Shown: positions 22,357 to 32,783 of the stretch, one piece after another
Numbering within the stretch: position 1 is the first letter of the stretch
How the letters are laid out: each line of letters opens with the position of its first letter
From: Taxillus chinensis
Taxonomy: Eukaryota > Streptophyta > Magnoliopsida > Santalales > Loranthaceae
Length of the DNA: 64,000 bases
Assembly: GCA_023512835.1 (NCBI GenBank)
Contig: CM042089.1
Span: 48,934,004 to 48,998,003, forward strand
Direction of reading: 5' to 3'
Translations under genes and position numbers: made by a program
Notes under the pieces: generated by a model
Told to the model about the DNA's origin: nothing
The model's input: the letters and a program-made list of their open reading frames with translations, nothing else
Database searches by the model: none

Positions 22357-22685
22357 GCGTGGGAGGTGGCTGTTGGCTAAGGGATAGTGATGTGTTTTCT
22401 TGTATTAGTTGTGTACGATTTGGTGTATTTATATTGTCTTTTAAAGACATGTGTTCTTATTTGTGATGTGTTTTGAGATGTGTATTCGTGACATGCGGAC
22501 ATGTGTTATACGCATTATTGTGGTTATGGATTATGGTGGTACCTTGTTATGTGCTGTTATGTGTTGTGCGCGGTGTATGACCCATTTGGGTGTTGTGGCT
22601 CGCCGTGTGGCAAATGGGTAGCTTGTGTTTGTTTTCCTCGTATGTCATTTCTTTTAGAGGACGAAAAGTCTTAAGGGGGAGAGGA
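22357..22685 (+). other. T3 3' UTR and polypurine tract
   Basis: Non-coding; matches T2 15906-16323 in reverse orientation. The polypurine tract AAGGGGGAGAGGA is at 22673-22685, directly before the LTR. Confidence 0.85.
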
Positions 22686-23118
22686 TGTAAGGACCCGTAC
22701 CTTGAGTTAGTCACAGTTTTGCCTTCTAAGTAGAGTTTTTCTAGATTTTGACCTAGCGAATGGACTCCAATGAATTCACGTGCAAAAGGAAAGATGCTTA
22801 GAATGATGTCCTCTATCTACCACAGAAGTTTCAGGACAAACGGACGTGTATGTGAGGTGCACATGAAATGGGTCCATTTCACGTGCAAGTGTGGTTGTCT
22901 TCTACATGATGCAAGGAGGCTAGGGGTGAAGTTTGAGCGCATTTGGAGTGCATTTGGAGTTGCACGTGAATTGGGGAATTCACGTGCAAATTGGCGTGCA
23001 GGCATGTTTTTGCATGGTTACCTTGGTTTTGTCATTCTAATCATCTTTTCCCAAAGGACCATGTTGGAATTGTGACTATTTTGGTGTGTATGGGTGTGGG
23101 AAGGTCATAGCTTGTTCC

Positions 23119-23194
23119 ATCAAAACTACGTCGTTTGATGATTGGGATTACTTAATCAAAACTACGTCGTTTTGATGTTGTCTTGTCTATATAA
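23119..23194 (+). promoter_or_regulatory. T3 LTR core promoter
   Basis: ACGT-core palindromes at 23119-23139 and 23155-23176, then TATATAA at 23188-23194. Same spacing and order as in T1 and T2. Confidence 0.7.
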
Positions 23195-23249
23195 GGAGGA
23201 GAAGCCCCTCTGTTTTAGGGTTAGGGTTTGTTGCTCCACCGGCCGTCGC

Positions 23250-23290
<41 letters not shown>

Positions 23291-23375
23291 AGGAAGGAGA
23301 CCTTCGGTGGCTGCCGGAGCGTCTTGCGTGGTGGTCGGAGTCTTGCGTGGAAGTGGGAGTAGGAGAACATACAAG

Positions 23376-24076
23376 GTAGGGGTTCTGTTCTTCCTAAATC
23401 CTCCTCTGTCCTAGGGTTCTAGGGCAGATTATAGAGTTATACCTGGTTATATATATATATATATGTAATCCATATAGGTGTGATCTCCTATATGGATGTT
23501 GGCCTTCAATGGCAGTTTTGATGTATTCTGGTGTTGGATGGTGTGCATATTAAGTATTTGATAAAATGCCTGTGTGGATATGTCTGTGTGTATATGCCTA
23601 GTATGTGTTTGATTTTATGCCTGATGGGCTGTGCGAACTAAGTGTTTGGTATTATGCCCGTGAAAGTGTGTATGCTACGTGTTTGGTTTAATGCCTGTGT
23701 GACCTTGTATGCTGTGCTTGTGGAACCCGGTGGCTGTGGAAGCCCGGGACTGGAACTGTTAGCCTGTATGGCTAAGCCTATATGGCCATGGATATGTTAG
23801 CCCATGTGGCTAAGCCTGAGAGGTTATGGATATGTTAGCCCGTGTGGCTAAGCCTGAGTGGCTGTGGATATGTTAGCCTATATGGCTAAGCCTGTATGGC
23901 TGTGGATAGGTGGGTGCCATTTGAATGTGGTATACAACTTGTTTACATTCTATTGTCACTATACTGCACCTGTACACACTCATGTAGACGCTAGGAGCAT
24001 GGGATGGGTTGGGGAGACATGATCCCTACTGAGCTGTGGTTGCTCACCCCTCCCTCTATGTTGTGTTTTCTTTCAG
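23376..24076 (+). other. Predicted intron inside T3 LTR
   Basis: Donor CAAG/GTAGGG and acceptor TTTCTTTCAG/GAAC bound 701 bp that include the (TA)n and the minisatellite. The borders are conserved in T1 and T2. Not proven. Confidence 0.45.
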
Positions 24077-24378
24077 GAACATACAGGCGTTAGGAAGGAC
24101 TCCTAGGTGGAAGACTTTATTTACTTTACTGTCTACCATTTATGTTATTTTTATGAGAATTGATGTAACCCCAGTGGGGATGGATTGAAAAGAGGATTTT
24201 GTTGTAATAAAGACTGGTTTGGATTGTGGATTGCTTTTATGATCTTTACTGTCTTGAATGTGTTGTGGATGTTTAAAATGTTATGTTCGGGGTTTGCACC
24301 CTAACCCCTTTGCCCTCCGTGTGGGTACAAGGGGAGTCACGTACCGGTTTCCTCGGGTTGGAAATCCGGGGCGTGACA

Positions 24379-25032
24379 GCGCAGACTTGCTGTACAAACC
24401 TTAGCTGACAATATCGCTAAGTGGCTGTGTTTATGGTTGTAAGTTTGCCTCGGAGGTAGATGCCTCATAGGTTCGGTGACCCGAAGATTTCAGTTAGCAC
24501 CTGTAGAAAGTTGCGAAGTTTTGCTTCAAGCTTTATGGTGTTTCTGTGAGTCTACGACTCACATCTTCGAGTCTTCGAGGCTAGAAGTCAGGTTGGATTA
24601 GCCTTTTGTGTCACTCTGTTAACTAAAGTCTACGACTCTGCGAGTCTACGACTCTACGAGTCTGCGACTCTTTCGAATAACGCTTAGAGTGACTTCTTCG
24701 AGTCCATCTAATTCTACCTGTTATTGTAGCTACGAGTCTACGACCCTAGTTCTGCAGGTCTACAACCTTCGGGTCTCTCAGTTTACTTTATTTGACTAAG
24801 TGGTCTGAAAATCTTCGACTCTACGAGTCTTCAACTTCGCTTTTCTTCCTTAATCTTTCACAGAGGCTCATAAACTGAGTTTCTATATAGCTACGACCCT
24901 TTAGCTACAACTCTCCGCCATCGATCTCCGAGTCTGGAAGTGTGGCAATTTCTCTATAGTGACTATGTCCCTTGAGTCTACGAGTCTACGACTCTACGAC
25001 CCTTGAGTTACAGTTTCATTTGTTTGCCAGTC
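24379..25032. repeat. Unassigned spacer with GAGTC-TAC-GACTC repeats
   Basis: 650 bp between T3 and the S1 LTR. It is dense in short palindromic units of GAGTC and GACTC separated by TAC or TGC (clearest at 24627-24671 and 24975-25005). No ORF or element terminus is recognised. Confidence 0.6.
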
Positions 25033-25052
25033 TGATGGTCCCTTGGAGCCTA

Positions 25053-25054
<2 letters not shown>

Positions 25055-25085
<31 letters not shown>
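25055..25085. repeat. Poly-G tract (31 G) in S1 LTR
   Basis: At the same place the S2 LTR reads AGAGGAGGGTGAAT. The long run is unique to this copy and may be an expansion or an assembly artefact. Confidence 0.95.
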
Positions 25086-25086
<1 letters not shown>

Positions 25087-25669
25087 GAATAGGCTCTTAG
25101 TCAAACTCTTTTGTTCTCTTAAGGCACCGCACTAATCTAGTTAAGTGAAAGAATCACTGCGGAAGATAACCAGATAGTGGAAGTATTTTGTTTTATTATC
25201 AAAGATAATTACAACAAAATAGAAGCAACTCTCTTACACTCTGTTTTACAAAAAGGATTCACACACTAGCCTTGTTTGTATCTTTGAGCTCTTGTACATA
25301 CGCAGGGTTGATCCCTCCTTTTTTTTTTTTTGCACTCTATCACTTTTAGTAAATATACAAGTATGAATTTTTATACAACCATTCCTAAGAGACAACCTTG
25401 GAACTTGTAGTTCCGGAATGCGTTCAGCACTAACTATTCCTCGGTAATCTCTCTATCTTGACTGCTGCGGTTTGTGGAGCTCAAGATCTTGGGTTTGAAG
25501 AGTATAAGTGCATTTGTGAGTTCCCAAATACAATTGAGGTTGTGTCCACATATCCGGATGATCCACGTGTAAGATTCTTCAGGTTCTCAATAAGTTTGTC
25601 TTACATCGGGACGCCACGAGCTGATAACTTTGAATGCAGTGAGTTGAAGTAGTATCTTCTTGGTCCGGT

Positions 25670-26090
25670 GTAATTCTCCTTACTCCGTTGCTAATGAAGC
25701 TCGGAACCTTACTCCGTGTCAGTGGTTGCTTACTCCATGTCAGTGCTTTCTTACTCCGCATGTAAGTTCCTTACTCTGTATGTAAGTTCCTTACTCCGAG
25801 CGAGTAAGATATCCGGATTCCTTACTCCGCATCTAGTTTTCTTACTCCGTGTGAATAAAGACTCGGATCCTTATTCTGCATCAATACTTCCTTACTCAGC
25901 ATGTATGAAAGATTCGGACGCCTTACTCCGTGTCTTCTTCACTTTAGTTCGCTTGAGGGGAAGACTTAACTATTTAACTCCATTTCAATCCTTTTGCTTC
26001 GTGTGACCTCGTTGACCAAGACTCTTACTCCGCACTTATCCTTTAAGTTCTTAGTCCTGTACGAATGTTCCTTATTCCGTATGTATTTGT
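25670..26090 (-). repeat. S1 LTR minisatellite (CTTACTCCG units)
   Basis: Imperfect units of about 17-25 bp built on CCTTACTCCG(C/T)ATGTAAGTT. The S2 copy (41700-42240) has more units, which accounts for much of the length difference between the LTRs. Confidence 0.85.
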
Positions 26091-26294
26091 GACTTGGTTA
26101 TTTACCAAGTGTTTGACGACACTCACTCTTGTCCGGATCAGGATTATGTATCCTGTCCTTAGCTTTGCTCTCACGAGTGCATCTCCGGATTAGTAACATA
26201 TCTTCCCCTAATGATCAAATAAATACAAAATTGATCTCGATCAAATTACATAAGGCTTTATCAGCATTATCCAAATTCTGGGTTTGATCCAACA

Positions 26295-26307
26295 ATCTCC
26301 CCCAATT
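26295..26307 (-). promoter_or_regulatory. S1 3' polypurine tract
   Basis: The minus strand reads AATTGGGGGAGAT directly before the LTR TG. The identical tract in S2 is at 42454-42466. Confidence 0.85.
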
Positions 26308-26403
26308 ATGGATATGCCCAAACCCTTTGTAATCTGATCTGGTAAGCAATGTAAAAGAATAACATACAGAATATGCAACACAACCAATTTCATTGATCAT
26401 CAA

Positions 26404-29145
26404 CTAAGTACAATTCAGCCTTAATACAAGATTTTCACTAAGGTTATAAGGCTTACTATACTTGAAGATCATAGTTGCTGCCTTCTCTCTAAGCTCCATT
26501 GTCTGCTTCATCGTATAAGTAGTGTGTTGGCTCCAAGATTTGTCCACAGTCAAAAACGACTTGATGAAGTAACAGACAAAAGCCCCGCAGCTATCTCCAT
26601 CCGGCTGTTGTGGCACTTGCTTCTTGCCCCGGAATGTCGCCTTCAGCTTCTCAGTTGGGCCCAAGGGTGTGATGCCCAATTCTTCATATAAATGGGCTTT
26701 CTTCATAGCTTCAGTCAGTCTGAGACATAGAGGTTCCCATTGATTCTTTCTTACAAAGTGCTCCACTATCTGATGAGAATCAATGAGGATCATTTGCTTG
26801 GACTGAATCATAAAGACAGCCATCATGAAGTGTGGCGACATGATCCGGTACGGAATGAGGATAGTTGAGAGAGTTTTCCATGGCTTGCTATCCTCAGCAG
26901 TTCCATCGATGAAGGACTGAATTAGATCCACACTGGGAAGATAGCCTTCATTCCAACACTACAAGACATCAAACAAATGCGCATCCTTGTAAAGAGATGG
27001 AAACAGCCTCATCTCCATCTTCGCAGCCCTTGAGAAGTTGTCAATATCTTTTGTTGTAAAGAGACCTTTCTCCGAACAAAGAGTCTGAATGTCATCCGGG
27101 GAGAAAGGATACATTTCAGAAAGACATCTTCTCTCGGCAGAAGACACAGCATAAGATTTCATTGCTTTGCGAACGTTTCCATCCGCATTAGAGGGGTCAA
27201 CCTCCGCATATGATGGGAGGAAGGTGTTGGCGGCGGATGAGGAGGATGGAGGAGGAGCTGGAGCTGCAGTAGAGGAGCTTGGCTGAGAAAAGCGGCTTCG
27301 TTTGGGAATTTGAACTCCCTGAAGCACTGAAGAGGCAGGCCGCTTCTCAGTCCGAGTAGATGGTTGTGGTGCAGAAGGAGCAGGATCAGATGACACTTTC
27401 TCCCCCGGTTTGGCAGATCGACGGGAAGCAACGGGAGGGCGAGCCATCGTATGCGCCAGGTCTGCAAAAGAGGTAGACAAGGAATGGACGGACGAGGCGA
27501 CGAGATCCATTTTCTGCTCCATGGAGGTAGAGGAGTCAGTGAGAGCGGAGAGGAGGTGAGTGCCAAGTGCATCAACCTTGGCGGCGGTGGCGGAAATTTG
27601 GGCACTGTGAGCCTGGGCGTGGCGGTCCAACTGGGCAGAAAGCACAGCGTCGGAGTGGACCGTGCCGAAAGAGGCACGCCCCAGGACCAATTCCGGAGCC
27701 TTGGAGGACTCCCCCGCATGAACGGGGAGCAGGAGTGCGGCCGGGCGAGGAGTCCGCAGGAGTATCAGCGGCAGCAGCAGCAGAAGGAGCTTCCGGAGCA
27801 TCGGAGGCATCCGGGGCAGCTGACCCGCTTTGACCAAATAGGTCAACAATTGGAACGGCGGGGGCAGGAGAAGATGGGCCAGCCTTAGGCGGGGAAGGAC
27901 CCCGGGCAGAAAGGACGGGACTGGTGGGAGTGGTGAATGCTACATCTGGAATGGAGGCCGGCGTAAGAAAGCCGTGATCCAAGTTCCAGATGATCATTTT
28001 CTCCGGGGATTGGGTATGGCAGGTGTAAAACACCCGGAGATCGTTGTCTGGAAGGGAGGCGGTGTGAGCAAGGCTAAAACGGAGCCAGAGGTTCGTTAAG
28101 GTGTCGGTGGAAAGATGGGCTAGGTAGTCTCGGGGTTGAGGTAGGGGAGGCAACGGAGCTTCCGGAGAAGAGGTCGGGACATCAGCAGTTGCGGCAGCAA
28201 CAGCGGAGGTGGAGGGAGTGGGGACATCCGCAGCAGAAGGGGCTGAGGAAACAGCCTTTGGGGCACTGTGCTGAGATGGCCCCGCAACCTCGGACGGGTC
28301 GGCATGAACGCTGTGCAGGGAGGCCCGTGAGTGGGAAGGTGCATCAACAGACCGAATCCGGGAGGATCGGGGTGCAGAACTGACCTCGTGGGCTTGGCTA
28401 TCAGAGGGGTCACCAACAGAGCTGCCTTGTTGTTCCGAGGCAGGGAGAATGCGGAGAGCTACAGTGGGTCGGCGAGCGGTCATGTTCCCATCCGGCGTAA
28501 GGTAACGGAGGTAATAAGCCGAGGGAAACGAGACAGCATCAAATCGGGCGAAATGGTCCGGACGTAGATGCCGGAAGACAATGCTGAGGATGCGCCCGAA
28601 GGAATGGTTTTCGGGACCATTCAGCAGCAAACGAAATAAGAACATCCCCCAATCCATCGGAAGACCTTCAAAAACGCCGTACATGGCCAGGAGAAGGTCG
28701 TACGGAACTGAGTCCAGGGCGGATGTGCGAGCCAGTAAGCATCGACTTAGAATGGTCGCCATACATCGATAGCGACCCTAGAAGGATTTCACCTTGTATT
28801 CCTTCCCCTTGTTTGTGCAACCCATAGAAGCCGCCATTGGATCGGCATAAGGGGCTGTGGTTCACCGGGGGGTAGGCGGAGAGCAGCGCGAAGAACGGCG
28901 GGAGTGATGATGATGGATTCTCCGCGGACATAGGAGATGATGGAGTCGGTGGTGCAGCGAATCCGTTGGTAATACTCAATGATGTCGTCGATAAGAAGAT
29001 CGACGGGATTGGAGACCAGATAGAGTATATGTGAGGCTTCAAGGAGAGGGCGAAGCTGGAGAAACCAATCCGGAGGATTGGAGACAGCGTCCCAATCAAC
29101 CAGATGACCAGGATTAACACCGGAAAGGGAGATTCTGGGTGCCAT
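26404..29145 (-). pseudogene. S1 post-pol ORF: N-terminal plant-element domain, low-complexity middle, ULP1/C48 peptidase
   Basis: Starts at ATG 29145 (MAPRISLSG) and ends at 26404, about 910 codons if unbroken. The N-terminal domain has PGHLVDW (residues 11-17), LLIDDIIEYYQ and RGESIIITP. A second block contains HSFGRILSIV. The middle is rich in Ala, Pro and Ser with a helical segment (DAVLSAQLDRHAQ) and a basic patch IPKRSR, possibly a nuclear signal. In the last 175 codons (from 26931) the C48 triad and oxyanion residue look intact: His34 (SPHFMM), Asp51 (LIDS), Gln109 and Cys115 (QPDGDSCG). Lesions are frameshifts near 28850 and 27720 and a TAG at 26956. S2 is open at the two frameshift sites and at that TAG. 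Family activity: SUMO protease. Role in the element is unknown. Confidence 0.82.
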
Positions 29146-30827
29146 TACAGATGAAATATGAAGAACAAGAGGAAAGGTGAGGTCTTGATGAGGAAAGTAG
29201 CAACGAGAGGTTTAGGGATTGGAAATGAGCAATACTCGTGCTTCGCAAGAATAACCAGAATATATATATCTAAGACCGTGTCCGGAAATGTCAGCGGGCC
29301 TAGGAATGTGCGAGTGAGATAGGGACCCGCGCGACATGCTGATGTCATTAGTCTGGATATCGATGCGCCTCCGAATGAAACGATGTCGTGGAGACCACAT
29401 GACCAAGTAAAGATAACAACTGGTTGCCATCCAGAGAAGTGTGTGTGCAACCCGAGATATGCATTTAATGAATCATCATTATTCCTCCTCAAAAGCATGC
29501 GACATATGAGTATACATGGATTGTCACAATTGAGCAGTGTCAGGAGTCCGGAGGAATGACCCGACAATCATCCGGAGTAAATAATATTCATGGAAGAGTA
29601 TCCAGATGAATAATAGACCTTGTCCGTAGTAAACAGAGTTCGGTGAGAGAGTAGAGTAGATTCCTTTGCAGTCAAAAAGTCGAAGAGAAGAGAAGTACTA
29701 CAACACTTCAAATCCGAGACTATGGACTGGATTTATCGATACGGTTGCAAAGAAAATCTGAACCTGTAGCTAAATAAGGATAAACTGAAAATACAAAAGC
29801 TTAACAGGCAAGGATTAGTACGGATTAGAGAAGATAATCAGTGAAAAACAACATAATCCGAACTAATGAGAAACAGAACTCATGCATTGCTAAGAATGTA
29901 GTAGACGTATGCATACGTGAAAATGATCAATATTGCTGAATCAGGACATATGTTAAACAACAATACACAGGTTCATATAGGTCAACATAGCGAAACCGTC
30001 TTGCTGAACAACGTAGCTAAGATTAATTAAAGAGCATATGATTTGGCCAATTTAGGATTCATGAGTGAAAAATGATAGAGCGAACACATGTCAAAAGAAG
30101 GCAGGTGATTAGCCGATTAAAATGCATGGTTGAAGAAGGAAAATACATCCAAACATGCCACTTTTCTGATTCAAAACAGCATGTCCAGTCAGATCCGGAA
30201 GTAAAAGTTTAGAGGAAGGAGAATCCGAGACATATTAGGGGTTCATTGCTGCTCCGCCGTAGATCATTTAATCCTCTCAATGAAAAGCTCCCCCTCAAAT
30301 AGACAGTCAGGAAAGAGGTCATGAGACATATACGGGGGGTATTACTGAATAATATATAAAGCATTGTCTCCCCCATAGATTGTGCAATCCTCTCGGTTGA
30401 CCTTTCCGATTTGTAGAAGTTCAGCACTGTCTATCTTATTAGAAAACTATACTTCAGAAGCTGATCAGACTGCGATTGAGTATTCATCCACCAGGCATTC
30501 CAAGCTAACCCATTTCACTTCTTCAACTATGCATGTTAATAGAGTAATCTAAATGAACATGCTTTTGTCATGTGGTGATTAATGGAAATTAAGATCATGA
30601 AACCAGAAGAGGTAAATCATATAAGCTTTAGTCATGTTAGCTTAAATGACTTCAGTCGGGAAACGCAAGCATCCTCCCAATATGAGGTTGAGATTAATAT
30701 CAGAAGCATGAAGCCGTTAAACAGTAAGTATGATCAGTAATACAGTCAGTAAGTCTCTACTACTTTCAGTAAACGTACAATGCATGTTCTGAGAGTAAAT
30801 ATACTATTGGGTAATTCAAATGTGAAG
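29146..30827 (-). promoter_or_regulatory. S1 spacer with TATA-like site and internal purine tract
   Basis: Non-coding region between pol and the post-pol ORF. A TATATATAT stretch at 29261-29269 lies about 118 bp upstream of the ORF's ATG. A purine tract (minus strand ATTTGAGGGGGAGCT, 30286-30300) lies 530 bp after the pol stop. A second, TCTATGGGGGAGA-like, is near 30368. Both recur in S2. No ORF is supported here. Confidence 0.55.
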
Positions 30828-32783
30828 CTATGCAGAGAAGTCAAGCATACCTAATCGGAAGAGTAGTTCAGAGAACCTCGCATCAGGTAGGGGCTTTGTA
30901 AGTATGTCTGCTAATTGATCTTCATTAGCAACATGTTCCAGTGAAATATGCTTTTTGAGAACATGATCGCGTATGAAGTGATACCTGACCTCAATGTGCT
31001 TCGTCTTAGGATGCATGACAGGATTGTTGCTGATGGAAATTGCACTAGTGTTGTCACAGTAGAGTGGAATAGATGACATGTTGAAACCGTAGTCAGTAAG
31101 TTGACTTTGCATCCAAAGTAGCTGTGCGCAGCAACTTCTGGCAGCTATATATTCCGCCTCAGTAGTAGAGGTTGATACGGAATTCTGCTTCTTACTGAAC
31201 CATGAGATCAATCTATTTCCTAGAAACTGACACGTACCGCTTGTGCTTTTCCTGTCGATGCGACATCCAGCGAAGTCGGCATCAGAGTATCCGGATAAGG
31301 TGCAGTTGGACTCCTTTGGGTACCAGAGTCCCAAATTCATCGTTCCCTTGAGATACCTTAATATCCGTTTCACATGAAGCATATGTGACTCCTTGGGATT
31401 CGCCTGGTATCGTGCACAGATGCAAGTTGCAAACATAATGTCTGGGCGACTTGCTGTAAGATACAGCAAGGATCTGATCATCCCTCTGGAGTCAGTCACA
31501 TTTACGAATATGCCGTCAGCATCCGGATCTAACTTGGCACTGACAGGCATGGGAGTTTTGACGGGAGATGAACCTTCCATACCAAACTTCTTAATAAGAT
31601 CGCGAGTGTACTTAGCCTGATTAATGAAGATTCCTTCCTTGAATTGTTTAACTTCTATTCCAAGGAAGTAGGACAGTTCTCCCATCATGCTCATTTCAAA
31701 CTTGCCTGTCATCAACTTAGCAAACTCTTCACAAAGCTTCGGATTCGTTGATCCGAAAATGATATCATCCACGTATATTTGTACGATCAGAGTGTGTCCT
31801 TTCTCTTTTCGTAGAAATAGGGTGGTGTCTATCTTCCCTTTTTGGAAGTTATGAGCAAGTAGGAATTCTGACAGTGTGTCGTACCAGACTCTTGGAGCTT
31901 GCTTCAAACCATATAGAGCTTTCTGACGTTTGTAGACAAGATGTCCTGCCTTAGGTTCAATGAAGTCGGGAGGTTGTTCAACATACACCTCCTCTTGAAG
32001 GTCTCCATTCAGGAATGCGCTCTTGACGTCCATTTGATAAACTATGAAGTTTTCATATGAAGCATATGCCAGAAACATTCGGATTGCCTCAAGTCTTGCT
32101 ACCGGAGCAAAGGTTTCATCATAATCTATTCCTTCTTCTTGACGATATCCTTTGGCTACCAGTCCGGCTTTGTTCCGGATTACTATTCCATCCGTATCAA
32201 GCTTGTTCCGGAACACCCATTTAATGCCAATGACTTGCTGAGACTTAGGCCTTGGTACTAAGGTCCACACATTATTTCTCTTAAATTGATTCAGCTCGTC
32301 TTGCATGGCTTCTATCCAATTTGAATCTTTAAGAGCTTCATCTACCACCTTTGGTTCTATTAGAGATAGAAAACACGAGTGAAGACTCATGTTGGAGGTG
32401 GCTGCTCTTGTTCTTACACCAACAGTAGGATCACCAATCACTTGATCTGAGGGATGGTTTCGAGTCCATCTGTAATTCTGTGCATGTGATGGATGATCTT
32501 GAACAATTTGAAGCTCTTCCAGATTAGGTGGTTCAGTTGTATCCGCTGGTTGAGCTTCGCCCGGACTAGTTGTTTCCGTATTAGAAGGTACGGTTGAACT
32601 AGAAGGTGCTCCGGAATTTTGGGTATCCGTAGGAGTATGTCCGGAGCTAAATGGTAGTCCGGAGTCCGAGTCATCTGTAGCATCATCCATATAATTTCTT
32701 TGTGTCTCGCTGATGCCACGTGATTGGTCAGGATGTGTAACAGGAACATTCATAAACTTCGAATAATCGACGTTGCTGTCCAT
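30828..32783 (-). CDS. pol: S1 reverse transcriptase and RNase H (uninterrupted segment)
   Basis: A 651-codon open segment, part of the longer Copia polyprotein. The first 150 or so residues are a linker after integrase. RT starts near [13 protein letters not shown]. It contains [27 protein letters not shown] and [11 protein letters not shown], and the catalytic Y-V-D-D at residues 337-340 (31764-31775), which is intact. RNase H follows with [16 protein letters not shown] and CDNTSAI, ending LGMLDFSA before TAG 30828-30830. The upstream part of the polyprotein is broken, so the domain is probably not expressed as in a live element. Confidence 0.9.
   Translation of the reverse strand: MDSNVDYSKFMNVPVTHPDQSRGISETQRNYMDDATDDSDSGLPFSSGHTPTDTQNSGAPSSSTVPSNTETTSPGEAQPADTTEPPNLEELQIVQDHPSHAQNYRWTRNHPSDQVIGDPTVGVRTRAATSNMSLHSCFLSLIEPKVVDEALKDSNWIEAMQDELNQFKRNNVWTLVPRPKSQQVIGIKWVFRNKLDTDGIVIRNKAGLVAKGYRQEEGIDYDETFAPVARLEAIRMFLAYASYENFIVYQMDVKSAFLNGDLQEEVYVEQPPDFIEPKAGHLVYKRQKALYGLKQAPRVWYDTLSEFLLAHNFQKGKIDTTLFLRKEKGHTLIVQIYVDDIIFGSTNPKLCEEFAKLMTGKFEMSMMGELSYFLGIEVKQFKEGIFINQAKYTRDLIKKFGMEGSSPVKTPMPVSAKLDPDADGIFVNVTDSRGMIRSLLYLTASRPDIMFATCICARYQANPKESHMLHVKRILRYLKGTMNLGLWYPKESNCTLSGYSDADFAGCRIDRKSTSGTCQFLGNRLISWFSKKQNSVSTSTTEAEYIAARSCCAQLLWMQSQLTDYGFNMSSIPLYCDNTSAISISNNPVMHPKTKHIEVRYHFIRDHVLKKHISLEHVANEDQLADILTKPLPDARFSELLFRLGMLDFSA

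Larger units (their letters stand above)
20152..24378 (+). mobile_element. T3: internally deleted Tekay-like chromovirus
   Basis: Truncated 5' LTR (20152-21152), Met-type primer site, 0.3-kb leader, integrase C-terminal half plus chromodomain, polypurine tract and full 3' LTR (22686-24378). Gag, protease, RT, RNase H and the N-terminal half of integrase are deleted. The two LTR copies look nearly identical over their shared 1 kb (including the minisatellite region), so the insertion is young compared with T1. Confidence 0.9.
22686..24378 (+). repeat. T3 3' LTR (1693 bp)
   Basis: TGTAAGGACCC to GGGGCGTGACA. It contains the palindrome pair and TATA (23119-23194), a (GA)n tract at about 23253-23286, a splice-donor-like GTAGGGG at 23376, a (TA)n near 23447-23464, a minisatellite at about 23755-23910, and acceptor-like TTTCTTTCAG ending at 24076. 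Confidence 0.93.
25033..26294 (-). repeat. S1 3' LTR (1262 bp)
   Basis: On the minus strand it starts TGTTGGATCAAACC and ends AGGGACCATCA. It matches the S2 LTR at 41082-42453. It contains a 31-G run and a minisatellite of CTTACTCCG(T/C)ATGTAAGTTC units at about 25670-26090. Confidence 0.9.

Noticed and set aside
13880..24385. Target-site duplication flanking 13906-24378 as one unit
   Set aside because: Left flank TGCAG and right flank GCGCA do not match, so the pair of elements did not insert as one.
27451..28772. Plus-strand ORFs of 60-145 codons opposite the S1 post-pol ORF
   Set aside because: GC-rich antisense shadows of the Ala/Pro-rich coding strand. The same pattern repeats in S2.
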